A stretch of 64,000 nt of DNA, taken from Actinomyces minihominis. Lineage in GTDB: Bacteria; Actinomycetota; Actinomycetes; Actinomycetales; Actinomycetaceae. The DNA lies in the NCBI RefSeq assembly GCF_900187855.1, contig NZ_FYEG01000002.1:62001-126000 (forward strand), written 5' to 3'. The notes beneath the pieces were generated by a model. It saw only the letters and a list, made by a program, of their open reading frames with translations. It was not told the DNA's origin and made no database searches. The position numbers were made by a program, and so were the translations under genes. Positions 16,038 through 24,524 of this stretch are shown one piece after another (the first letter of the stretch is position 1; every line of letters starts with the position of its first letter).

Positions 16038-17381
16038 ATGGGAAGCAAGAACCTAGAGAAGACGGTAGCCATCGTTGGAGCTGGCTTCGCGGGACTGGTC
16101 GCAGCGCGCGAACTGGAAACCGTTGGCATCAAGACAGAGATTTTTGAGGCCCGTGACCGCATCGGCGGTCGGGCTTGGACCGAGGACCGCATGGGACACA
16201 CCCTGGAAATCGGCGCCACCTGGGTGCACTGGATGCAGCCCTTCATTTGGACAGAGATCAAGCGCTACAAACAGGGCATCTACCCCAGCCCTGTCGCCGA
16301 ACAGGCACTGTGGCTCACCGGAGGGGAAGTCAAGGAAGGCACCGAAGCGGAACTGGACGCCCTCCTCGAGCGTCCTCAGGCAGCCATCTTTGAAGGTTCC
16401 CGCGAGTTCTTCCCCTACCCGCACGACCCGCTCCACATCCTGGAGGGCGACGATGAGGAGTTGATTGCCCGCTTCAAGGCTAAGGACCAGGGCAAGGTGC
16501 TCGATGTTCTGCGTGAAGGTGACTTCACCCAGGAGGAGATCGACCTGGCGGATGCCTACTGGTCGGCTGGCTACATTGGTTCCACCGACACCGCCTCGCC
16601 CCTGATGGCGATGCACTGGGCGGCTCTGTCGGACCACCGCCTCGGCCTCCTTGACGAGCAGACACTGCGCTTCAAACTTAGCAATGGCATGAAGGGCATT
16701 TACGAGGGGATTTACGAGGACGTGCGAGGCGATGTCCACCTCAACTCCCCGGTCAAGAAGATCGACCACGGCGAAGACAGTGTCGAACTCACCCTGGCTG
16801 ATGGCAGCACCTTCAGAGCAGACGCGGTGATCGTGACGGTTCCCCTGGGTGCCATGAAGACCATCGAGTTCAACCCACCCCTAAACCAGGAGCGTCAGGA
16901 TCTGGTCGAAGAAGGCTTCAACTCGACCGGCGTCAAAGCGTGGATCAAAGTTGAGGGTCACCACTCCGTCCTCGCCTATGCCCCCTCGGGAAGTCCGCTA
17001 GCACTCATTCGTTCGGAGTATTTCCTCGACGATGGAACGACCATCCTGGTAGGTTTTGGTTCAGATCACAGCAAACTCGACCTCAGCAATGTTGCTGCCG
17101 CCCAAGAAGTTATCAGCCAGTGGCGCCCCGACCTCAAGGTCGTCGACGTGACCGGCCATGACTGGGTGGCTGACCCCTGGTCAGGACAGGCCTGGTCAAC
17201 ACTGAAGTCCGGACAGTTTATCAACGGTTGGAGCATGTTCCGAGGAAGCGACTCGCGCCTCCGGTTCGCGGGAGCTGACTGGGCGGAAGGCTGGAACGGG
17301 GTGGTTGTGGACGGTGCAATTGAAACCGGCATTACCACTGCGCGGGACCTCATCGACGAGTTCCGGGCAGAAGAGAAGTAG
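16038..17381 (+). CDS. Flavin monoamine oxidase family protein
   Basis: 447-residue FAD amine oxidase, which oxidises an amine to the aldehyde with release of ammonia and hydrogen peroxide. The N-terminal Rossmann motif is VAIVGAGFAGLVAARELE, then ARDRIGGRAWT, an internal GATWVHWMQP region, and the C-terminal FAD-binding RFAGADWAEGWNGVVVDGAIE. ATG 16038 is preceded by GGAGG at 16028-16032; the upstream in-frame ATG 16026 overlaps that site and is not preferred. With the downstream aldehyde dehydrogenase it forms an amine-to-acid pathway. Putrescine or aromatic monoamines (tyramine, phenylethylamine) are candidate substrates. There is no signal peptide, so it is probably cytosolic. Confidence 0.9.
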   Translation: MGSKNLEKTVAIVGAGFAGLVAARELETVGIKTEIFEARDRIGGRAWTEDRMGHTLEIGATWVHWMQPFIWTEIKRYKQGIYPSPVAEQALWLTGGEVKEGTEAELDALLERPQAAIFEGSREFFPYPHDPLHILEGDDEELIARFKAKDQGKVLDVLREGDFTQEEIDLADAYWSAGYIGSTDTASPLMAMHWAALSDHRLGLLDEQTLRFKLSNGMKGIYEGIYEDVRGDVHLNSPVKKIDHGEDSVELTLADGSTFRADAVIVTVPLGAMKTIEFNPPLNQERQDLVEEGFNSTGVKAWIKVEGHHSVLAYAPSGSPLALIRSEYFLDDGTTILVGFGSDHSKLDLSNVAAAQEVISQWRPDLKVVDVTGHDWVADPWSGQAWSTLKSGQFINGWSMFRGSDSRLRFAGADWAEGWNGVVVDGAIETGITTARDLIDEFRAEEK

Positions 17382-17409
17382 CCGGAATCTAGCGGTCGGA
17401 GGGTCTGGT

Positions 17410-18354
17410 TTGGGACTGCAGCCCATGGACTTATCACAGTTCAAGAAGGCACTGGGGGATTCCTTCGTGCCGCTGGACGTGGAGGCGCAGACTGCCCAGA
17501 CCTTCCGCGGGCAACTGCAAACTCATTCCAGCGGGAAGGTGCACTTCACGATTGTCGAGGGCGATAGCCACACGGTGATCCGCACTCCCTCTCTAATCTC
17601 GCAGGGCCGCGAGAACTTCTACAAAGTGGCCCTGCAGTTAGAAGGTGGCGGTCACGTGGCCCAGGGCAAGCGGGAAGTCAGTTTGAACCCCGGCGCCCTC
17701 ACCCTCTACGAAACCGGCCACCCCTACACGCTGGAGCTGCTCGATGGCTCCCGAACCTTCGTCATGATGGTCCCAACTTCGCTGGTGCAGATTCCACGGG
17801 AATCGGTGAGCGAACTGGTCACCCTTCGTCTTGACGAGGCCGGGAGCCTCGGCTCCCTAGTCACCTCTCACCTTCATAACCTGGCAGCCTCGCCGGGACT
17901 GATCTCAGGACCCGCCGGGGGACAGTTGACGCGGGGCACCTTGGATCTGCTGCTCGCCCTCCTCAGCGGAGAGCTGGCGGTAAGGACCGTGGTGGTCACG
18001 CCCCGCCAGGAACTGTTCAAGGAAATCCTCTACTACCTTGAGGACAACCTGGCCCAACTCGACCTCACCAGCCAGATGGTGGCGAACGCACACTTCATTT
18101 CTATCCGCACCCTCCAGGACCTCTTCCAGGAAAACGGCACAACAGTCTCGGCATGGCTTCGCAACCAGAGGCTGGAGAAGTGCCGAGAGGAACTCCTCGA
18201 CCCCGCCCACTCCGATCGTTCCGTCGGTCTGATTGCCAGCAGGTGGGGGTTCCAAAACCCGGCTCACTTCAGCCGGGTCTACCGCGACAAGTACGACGAG
18301 ACGCCCAGCCAAACCCGCTCCAAGAGGTGGGAAAACCTGGTCGTCACCCACTAA
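17410..18354 (+). CDS. AraC-family transcriptional regulator (FeaR-like arrangement)
   Basis: The N-terminal half is an AraC-binding-like sensory region (residues about 20-190), and the C-terminal 100 residues are the double HTH (LTSQMVANAHFISIRTLQDLF; SVGLIASRWGFQNPAHFSRVY). TTG 17410 has GGAGGG at 17398-17403 with ideal spacing. ATG 17425 lies five codons downstream without such a site, so I prefer TTG, giving 314 residues. It is located between the amine oxidase and aldehyde dehydrogenase. E. coli FeaR controls the analogous tynA-feaB pair, so local activation of this locus is likely. Confidence 0.87.
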   Translation: MGLQPMDLSQFKKALGDSFVPLDVEAQTAQTFRGQLQTHSSGKVHFTIVEGDSHTVIRTPSLISQGRENFYKVALQLEGGGHVAQGKREVSLNPGALTLYETGHPYTLELLDGSRTFVMMVPTSLVQIPRESVSELVTLRLDEAGSLGSLVTSHLHNLAASPGLISGPAGGQLTRGTLDLLLALLSGELAVRTVVVTPRQELFKEILYYLEDNLAQLDLTSQMVANAHFISIRTLQDLFQENGTTVSAWLRNQRLEKCREELLDPAHSDRSVGLIASRWGFQNPAHFSRVYRDKYDETPSQTRSKRWENLVVTH

Positions 18355-18390
18355 CTAGAAGCAACATCAGTCTCATTGAAAGGCCCCACC

Positions 18391-19800
18391 ATGCAAACTT
18401 ACGAAGAACTCCTCGATGCTGTTGTCGCCACCGACGGCGACACCGTGACCATCCTGGCCCCCGCCACCGAGCAGCCGATTGGCGACGCACCCTGGCATGA
18501 CGAGGCCGAACTGGAGGCCGCGATTGCGCGGGCGCAGGCTGCGCAGCCGGCCTGGGCGGCGCTATCCAGTGCAGAGCGAGCCGACTATCTGAACCGAGCG
18601 GCGGACGCGATTGAGGCTGCTGCCGAACCCTTGGCGCAGTTGCTGGCCCGCGAGGTCGGTAAGCCTCTCGGCGGCGCCAACGCCCGTTTCGAGGTCGGGG
18701 CATCGGCCAACTGGCTGCGCGCTACTGCTGCCCAGGAGGTGCCGGTGGAGACCCTGGTAGACGACGGGGAAACCTACGCGGAACTGCACTACCGCCCCAT
18801 CGGGGTGGTCGGGGCGATCACCCCGTGGAACTGGCCCATGATGATCGCGACCTGGCAGATCGCCCCCTCGCTGCGGGTGGGGAACACGGTGGTCATCAAG
18901 CCCAGTGAGTACACCCCCTTCTCCGGCCTCGCTCTGGCTGCGGTCATCAACCAGGTACTTCCCGAGGGCGTCCTCAACGTGGTGGTTGGTGACGGCGAAC
19001 TGGGCGCTGCCATGACCGCGAACCCAGCTTTCGGGAAGATCATGTTCACCGGGTCGACGGCCACGGGAACCAAGATCATTGAGTCCTCAGCGGCGAACAT
19101 CACGCGCCTCACCATGGAGTTGGGAGGCAATGATGCGGGAATCGTCCTTGCCGATGCGGATCCGCAGCAGGTTGCGGGCGACATCTTCTGGGGTGCGTTC
19201 CTTAACACCGGTCAGACCTGTGCGGCGCTGAAGCGCCTCTACGTTCATGACGACATCTACGACCAGGTTGTCGACGCGATCGCACAGGTGGCGAAGTCTG
19301 CGCCCATGGGGGACTCGCTGGATGAGGATTCTCTGCTCGGCCCAGTCCAGAACAAGCGCCAGTGGAAAATCGTTGACACCCTTGTCAAGTTAGCGGTTGA
19401 GAGCGGGGCGCGTGTGGTGGTGGGTGGCAACCCGGATCCGGATGCCACCGGATACTTCTACCCCGCCACCATCGTCGCCGACATTGATCCAGAAAATGCC
19501 CTGGTGGTGGAGGAGCAGTTTGGGCCTGCCCTTCCCATCGTGCGCTACTCGGACATTGAGGACGCGCTGAGGTGGGCAAATGCGCTGGACGTGGGGCTGG
19601 GAGCGTCGGTGTGGGGCAGCGATCGCGCCGAAGCACTCAAGGTGGCAGAGCGGATGGAGGCGGGCACCGTGTGGATCAACAAACACGGCGCGGTGCACCC
19701 CTTCATTCCGTTCGGGGGCACGAAGCGCTCCGGGTACGGGATGGAGTTCGGGGTTGAGGGCTTGAAGGCGGTTTCGGTGCCGCAGGTCATCAACGGCTGA
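18391..19800 (+). CDS. Aldehyde dehydrogenase family protein
   Basis: NAD(P)-dependent aldehyde dehydrogenase, 469 residues. It shows TPWNWPMM, the FTGSTATG cofactor loop, catalytic Glu243 in TMELGGNDAG and catalytic Cys277 in GQTCAALKRL, plus the EQFGPALP motif near the C-terminus. ATG 18391 follows AAAGG with normal spacing; a TTG five codons upstream is the alternative. It probably oxidises the aldehyde made by the amine oxidase to a carboxylic acid. The last gene of the locus, it is followed by a strong hairpin shared with the convergent LacI gene. Confidence 0.92.
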   Translation: MQTYEELLDAVVATDGDTVTILAPATEQPIGDAPWHDEAELEAAIARAQAAQPAWAALSSAERADYLNRAADAIEAAAEPLAQLLAREVGKPLGGANARFEVGASANWLRATAAQEVPVETLVDDGETYAELHYRPIGVVGAITPWNWPMMIATWQIAPSLRVGNTVVIKPSEYTPFSGLALAAVINQVLPEGVLNVVVGDGELGAAMTANPAFGKIMFTGSTATGTKIIESSAANITRLTMELGGNDAGIVLADADPQQVAGDIFWGAFLNTGQTCAALKRLYVHDDIYDQVVDAIAQVAKSAPMGDSLDEDSLLGPVQNKRQWKIVDTLVKLAVESGARVVVGGNPDPDATGYFYPATIVADIDPENALVVEEQFGPALPIVRYSDIEDALRWANALDVGLGASVWGSDRAEALKVAERMEAGTVWINKHGAVHPFIPFGGTKRSGYGMEFGVEGLKAVSVPQVING

Positions 19801-19805
19801 AACTA

Positions 19806-19857
19806 GTTGGGCGCCCGGCCTCTCCCCTCGGTTTGGGGTGGGGGTCGGGCGCTCAAC
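19806..19857. terminator. Bidirectional terminator between aldehyde dehydrogenase and LacI genes
   Basis: GTTGGGCGCCCG (19806-19817) pairs with CGGGCGCTCAAC (19846-19857) with one mismatch, and an inner CTCTCCCC/GGGGTGGGG helix continues the stem. It lies between convergent stop codons. Confidence 0.65.
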
Positions 19858-19860
19858 TGT

Positions 19861-20910
19861 CTAAGCAGACTCGCGGACGATGAGTTCGGTGGGAAGGTAG
19901 ATGACCTGAGGTGGCAGGGTGGGTTCTGCGAGGCGCCGCTCAAGCAGCATCGCCATTTGGCGCCCCTGCTCCACCGGGTCTTGGTGAACGGTGGTCAGGT
20001 AGGGATGAGACGAGACAGCCATTTCGGAGTCATCGAAGCCAACCACCGCGACGTCCCCAGGAACACCAAGCCCCGCCTCTAGGAAGACGTCAATAGCGGC
20101 GCGGGCCATAAGGTCGTTGGCTGCAAAGAGCCCATCAAAAGGCTCCCCGGCGGCAAGCAGCTCGCGGGCAGCCGCGGCGCCGCTGTTGAAAGAGAAGTCG
20201 CCAACCACAATGGGACCACGGGTCCCACTTGCCCCAGTCACTTCCAGGAAGGCGGCAAGGCGGTGATTGGCAGCAACCATGTCATCAGGACCGGAGATAT
20301 GCGCGATGCGCTTGCAGCCGCGGGCAACGAGAAGTTCTACTGCGGCATGAGTCGCCCCCGCATTGTCAACGTCAACGTAGTCGGCATCCACAATGCGCTC
20401 GGGCGGGCGCCCCCCGTAAACGACGGGGATGCGGGCCGACAGTGCTTCACCGAGCCGCAGATCACCGTGGTGGGAGAAGACAAAGATGCCGTCTGAACGT
20501 CCTCCGCCTAGCGACGCGAGGACCTTGGAGTAGGACTGCTGTGAGGTGACAATCAGGTTCAAGACAAGGTCGGTTTGGCACAGGTAAGACTCGAGGCCCT
20601 GGACCAGCGAACCAATGAAGGGGTCATTGAAGAAGGTAGAGACGTCCTCGGGAATCAGAGCGCTGACGGTCGAAGCCTTACGGGAGGCCAGGGACTTGGC
20701 CTGGTAGTTGGGGATATAGCCCAGCTCTTCAACGGCCGCCATGACGCAGGCAATCGTTTCAGCGCTAACGTCAGTAGCGCCGTTGATGACCCGGGAGACC
20801 GTGGAGCGGGAAACGCCAGCGCGTCGCCCCACCGACTCCAGGGTCACCGGACCAGGGAGCTGCCTAATCGGCTCGGGCATGGTGGTAGGACCACTGGGCG
20901 GGGTGAACAT
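19861..20910 (-). CDS. LacI-family repressor (CebR-like)
   Basis: 349 residues: HTH and hinge at about residues 22-77 (VTLESVGRRAGVSRSTVSRVINGAT ... YIPNYQAKSLASRK is the family pattern), then a periplasmic-binding-like effector domain. Start ATG 20910 has GTGAGG five bases upstream. It is the last gene after the transporter and beta-glucosidase genes, and the operon promoter carries GGGAGCGCTCCC palindromes, the core of the cellobiose regulator CebR/CelR site in streptomycetes and Thermobifida. I infer that it represses this operon and is released by cellobiose or a related disaccharide. Confidence 0.88.
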   Translation of the reverse strand: MFTPPSGPTTMPEPIRQLPGPVTLESVGRRAGVSRSTVSRVINGATDVSAETIACVMAAVEELGYIPNYQAKSLASRKASTVSALIPEDVSTFFNDPFIGSLVQGLESYLCQTDLVLNLIVTSQQSYSKVLASLGGGRSDGIFVFSHHGDLRLGEALSARIPVVYGGRPPERIVDADYVDVDNAGATHAAVELLVARGCKRIAHISGPDDMVAANHRLAAFLEVTGASGTRGPIVVGDFSFNSGAAAARELLAAGEPFDGLFAANDLMARAAIDVFLEAGLGVPGDVAVVGFDDSEMAVSSHPYLTTVHQDPVEQGRQMAMLLERRLAEPTLPPQVIYLPTELIVRESA

Positions 20911-20931
20911 AGTTCCTCACCGTAGTCGAAG

Positions 20932-22521
20932 TTAGACAAGGTCGGGACGAGGGTTCGAGCTCTCCCGGCCACTAACCAGCGTCCCCTGGCGTATGAGCAG
21001 GCCCGCTTGCGGAACCATATCGAGGGCGCGTGCGGCAATAATCTTGGCATAGGCACGCCCTGACTGCTTGATGATGCGCCGCTGGGTTTCGTAGTCAACG
21101 TAGACGAGCCCGAAGCGCTTGTTGTAGCCCCAAGCCCACTCGTAGTTGTCCATCAGCGACCAATACATGAAGCCATTGATATTGACACCTCTATCCAACG
21201 CATCGAGGACTGCACCGAGGTGGGACTCCAGGTAGGCGGTTCGTTCAGGGTCCAGGACGGCGGCTCCCGGCGTGACCTCGTCGTCGTAGGCGGCGCCGTT
21301 CTCGGTGACATAGAGGGTGACCCCGGCATCTTTGGTGTACTCGTTGTGGAGGCGCTCCAGCAGATCCGTCAGCATGAGAGGGTCAACGTCCCAGTTCTGT
21401 GCCGTCTTCGGGAGGAGGGCGTCGAGTGTGACGAAGTCGCGGGAAGCACGCATCGGGTTGGTGACCGGGCGCGTAAGGGGGGCACCCCCACTGGGGGCCA
21501 GGTTGATCTCGGTGACGCCCTGCTGGGTGAGGAAGTCTGGCACCTTCAGGGCTGAAGCGACAAGGTCCCCCTGGTAGTAGTTCACCCCCAGGGTATCGAT
21601 GGGAGTCGAGATGGTGGACAGGTCGCCGGGGCGGACGGCATCCTCGAAACTCGTGACAGCCGCGGGCTCAACGTTGGCAAGTTCAGCAATGATGTCGCGG
21701 GGGTAGGCACACCGAAAGAGGGGATCGAGGAACCAGCGGTTCATTTGCCCATCGACCAGACGTGCGGCGCGTTGGTCGCCCGCGCTTTTGGGGTCCAGGG
21801 GCTGAGCGACCGTGAAGTTGAGAGTGAGGCCAAGCTGGGCTTCAGGGTCAACAGCGTTCAAAGCCTGGGCGGCAAGGCCGTGTCCGAGAAGGAGGTGGTG
21901 GCTGGCAAGAAGCCCCTCAGTGAGACTCCGGTGACCCGGGGCATGTTCGCCGCCGGTGTAGCTAAGGAACGAAGAACACCAGGGTTCGTTGAGGGTCGTC
22001 CAGACGCGGACCCGATCATGGAGGGCATCGTGAACGGTGAGGGCGTAGTCGCGGAAGCGGTAGGCGGTGTCACGGTTAGGCCAGCCACCCTCGTCCTGCA
22101 GGGCCTGCGGCAGGTCCCAGTGATAGAGGGTGAGCCAGGGCAAAATATCGGCCCGCAAGAGCTCATCAACCAGTCGGCTGTAAAAGTCGAGGCCCTTCTG
22201 GTTGACGTGCACACCGTCCGGGCAAACCCGCGCCCAAGAGGTGGAAAAGCGGTACGTCTGCAACCCCAGTTCCTTCATGAGGGCGACATCCTCACGGTAA
22301 CGGTGGTAGTGGTCGCAGGCCACCGCACCGGTCTCCCCGTTGACAATGGCACCGGGCACCCCTGAGAAGACATCCCAGATCGAAGGACCACGCCCATCCT
22401 CGTCAACGGCGCCCTCAATCTGGTAGGCGGCGGCAGCAGCACCGAGGAGAAAGTCCTTCGGGAAGGGCCGAGGTGTCCCTGTTCGGGCGCCCTCAAGGGA
22501 TGCAATCAGGTTGGAAGTCAT
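20932..22521 (-). CDS. GH1 beta-glucosidase
   Basis: Glycoside hydrolase family 1 enzyme of 529 residues that removes terminal beta-glucose, here probably from imported cellobiose. The acid/base is in TLNEPWC (Glu179) and the nucleophile in LYVTENGA (Glu407); the QIEGA and WSLMDNYEWAWGY motifs are also present. No signal peptide, so it is intracellular. It has a C-terminal tail of about 30 residues beyond the barrel. It lies 5 bases after the permease gene, in the order binding protein, two permeases, glucosidase, repressor, matching the streptomycete ceb-bgl locus. Confidence 0.94.
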   Translation of the reverse strand: MTSNLIASLEGARTGTPRPFPKDFLLGAAAAAYQIEGAVDEDGRGPSIWDVFSGVPGAIVNGETGAVACDHYHRYREDVALMKELGLQTYRFSTSWARVCPDGVHVNQKGLDFYSRLVDELLRADILPWLTLYHWDLPQALQDEGGWPNRDTAYRFRDYALTVHDALHDRVRVWTTLNEPWCSSFLSYTGGEHAPGHRSLTEGLLASHHLLLGHGLAAQALNAVDPEAQLGLTLNFTVAQPLDPKSAGDQRAARLVDGQMNRWFLDPLFRCAYPRDIIAELANVEPAAVTSFEDAVRPGDLSTISTPIDTLGVNYYQGDLVASALKVPDFLTQQGVTEINLAPSGGAPLTRPVTNPMRASRDFVTLDALLPKTAQNWDVDPLMLTDLLERLHNEYTKDAGVTLYVTENGAAYDDEVTPGAAVLDPERTAYLESHLGAVLDALDRGVNINGFMYWSLMDNYEWAWGYNKRFGLVYVDYETQRRIIKQSGRAYAKIIAARALDMVPQAGLLIRQGTLVSGRESSNPRPDLV

Positions 22522-22526
22522 CGGTA

Positions 22527-23441
22527 TCAGCCTTTCACGGCGCCTTGCATAATCCCGGAAACCAACTGTTTACCAGCGAAGATAAACAGGACCAGCAGGG
22601 GGAGGGTGGAGAGAAAAACGCCTGTCAGAACAAGCGAGTAGTCCTTGAAATGGGCGGACTGAAGCAGGGACAGGGCAACGGGTAGCGTCGGGTTCTGCTT
22701 GTCCAAGATGATGAAGGGCCAAAAAAAGTTGTTCCACGAGGACACGAAGGTGAACAGGCCCAGCATCGCCGCGGCCGGTCGCGCGGCGGGAATCCCAACG
22801 GAGAGGAAGGTCCGGAAGGAACTAGCCCCGTCAACACGGGCGGCCTCGACAAGTTCATCCGGGACGGTCTGCTGAAGGTACTGGGTCATCCAGAAGACGC
22901 CGAACGCACTGGTCATGGCGGGCACAATCACCGCGCCCATCCTCCCGGTCCACCCAATCTCAGCGAAGAGAAGGTAGAGGGGGACGACCCCCAACTGGGC
23001 TGGAACGGCCATGGTGCCGATGGTGAAGATGAGTAGCACCCGCGAGCCCTTGAAACGCAACTTCGCGAAAGCCCACCCCGCCAAGGTGGAGAAAAAGACG
23101 ACCGAAACCGCTATCAGCGCAGAGGAGTAGAGCGAGTTCCAAAGGGCGCGCCAGAACTGCACGGACGGGTCGCTAATGATGGAAGCGGCATTCTCTAGGA
23201 AGTTACCGCCGGGAAGCCAACTCATGTTGGGGTCATAGATGGCGTGGGAATCCTTTGAGCCAATTAGGAAGGACCAGTAGAAGGGGAACATGAAGGCCAG
23301 AATGACAGCGCTAAGGATCCCATAGATCCACCACGGGGGCCGATTCAAGTGCCGGATGCGGCGACGTCCTCGCTTGCGGGCTGGGGCGTCCTCGATAAGG
23401 ACTTCCGGAGTAGCAAGTGGCGTGGGATCGATGGCGCTCAC
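22527..23441 (-). CDS. Carbohydrate ABC transporter permease (MalG/CebG type)
   Basis: 304 residues with six predicted membrane helices and a long basic cytoplasmic N-terminus. The EAA loop, contacting the ATPase, is ELVEAARVDGASSFRTFLSVG. It overlaps the first permease gene by four bases (ATGA), giving translational coupling. No ATPase gene is present in the operon, so a shared MsiK-like ATPase elsewhere probably powers it, as for other actinobacterial sugar transporters. Confidence 0.92.
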   Translation of the reverse strand: MSAIDPTPLATPEVLIEDAPARKRGRRRIRHLNRPPWWIYGILSAVILAFMFPFYWSFLIGSKDSHAIYDPNMSWLPGGNFLENAASIISDPSVQFWRALWNSLYSSALIAVSVVFFSTLAGWAFAKLRFKGSRVLLIFTIGTMAVPAQLGVVPLYLLFAEIGWTGRMGAVIVPAMTSAFGVFWMTQYLQQTVPDELVEAARVDGASSFRTFLSVGIPAARPAAAMLGLFTFVSSWNNFFWPFIILDKQNPTLPVALSLLQSAHFKDYSLVLTGVFLSTLPLLVLFIFAGKQLVSGIMQGAVKG

Positions 23442-24520
23442 TGTTTACCTCCTTGGGTCTGTTGCGCGAGCTGCTGGCGCTGTTCTTCTTTGACTTTGGC
23501 GAGGGCGGCTTTGGCGCGGGCACGGCGTTCCTTGCGGGTCAAGCCGTCCTTACTTCTGGCGTCTGCCACAGCGGAGCGGGTAACGAAAAGATTGAGGACA
23601 CCGATGGCGAGGATGAGGATGAGGAGCAACCAGGCAATGGCGGCGGCGCGGCCGAAGTTCCACTCGCCCCAACCCGTGTTGTAAAGCAGGAGGGTGATTG
23701 TGAGCCACTGGTTGTTGTTGCCGCCGGTACCGGTCTGGTCGTACATGCGTGGTTCATCAAAGATCTGGAGGCCGCCGATGGTCGAAGTGATGATGACGAA
23801 GATCAGGGTTGGCTTCAGGGAGGGGATCGTAATGGAGAAGAACTGGCGGATCTTGCCAGCGCCGTCGACGGTGGCGGCCTCGTAAAGATCCCCGGGGACC
23901 GCCTGCATAGCGGCGAGCAGGATCAGGGTGTTGTAGCCGGTCCAACGGAAGTTGACCATGGTGGCGATGGCTACATGACTCCAGAAAGGGCTGACATGCC
24001 ACAGGATCGGTTCGATACCAATGTGGGAAAGCAGCATGTTGACGGTGCCGTACTTGTCGGAGAATAGGTTAGAGAAGATCAGGGCTACTGCGACGGGGGC
24101 CATCACATAGGGGACGAGGACGCCCATACGCCAGAAAGTCTTGGCACGCAGATTTTGGTCGAGGAGGGCGGCCAGGACGACCGCCATGATGACCTGGGGG
24201 ACTGACGAGAGCAGGAAGATGCTGATGGTGTTGCGCAACGCCTTCCAAAACTCGGGATGGCTGAGGACATACTGGTATTGCGCGAACCCCACGAACTCAC
24301 CGCTGTTGCGGACTAGATCCCAGTCCATGAACGAGATGACGGCGGTGTAGGCGATGGGGAAGAGGCCAACGGCAATGAACACGAGGAAGAAGGGCGAGAT
24401 GTACAGGTACGGCGAAAGTTTGACGTCCCACTTGCCGAACTTGTCGCCGAACCCCACCCGCCGCGGGGTGCGGGCTGGTTTGCCCGAACCCCGCTTTGGT
24501 TGCACACTTTGTGGGGCCAC
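23438..24520 (-). CDS. Sugar ABC transporter permease (MalF/CebF type)
   Basis: 360 residues: a basic N-terminus of about 35 residues, six membrane helices and the EAA loop DLYEAATVDGAGKIRQFFSIT. The C-terminal tail of about 55 residues is long and highly charged (ARSKDGLTRKERRARAKAAL, then a Gln-rich end), longer than usual. It starts 4 bases after the binding-protein stop and overlaps the second permease by 4 bases. Confidence 0.92.
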   Translation of the reverse strand: MAPQSVQPKRGSGKPARTPRRVGFGDKFGKWDVKLSPYLYISPFFLVFIAVGLFPIAYTAVISFMDWDLVRNSGEFVGFAQYQYVLSHPEFWKALRNTISIFLLSSVPQVIMAVVLAALLDQNLRAKTFWRMGVLVPYVMAPVAVALIFSNLFSDKYGTVNMLLSHIGIEPILWHVSPFWSHVAIATMVNFRWTGYNTLILLAAMQAVPGDLYEAATVDGAGKIRQFFSITIPSLKPTLIFVIITSTIGGLQIFDEPRMYDQTGTGGNNNQWLTITLLLYNTGWGEWNFGRAAAIAWLLLILILAIGVLNLFVTRSAVADARSKDGLTRKERRARAKAALAKVKEEQRQQLAQQTQGGKQ

Positions 24521-24524
24521 GATG

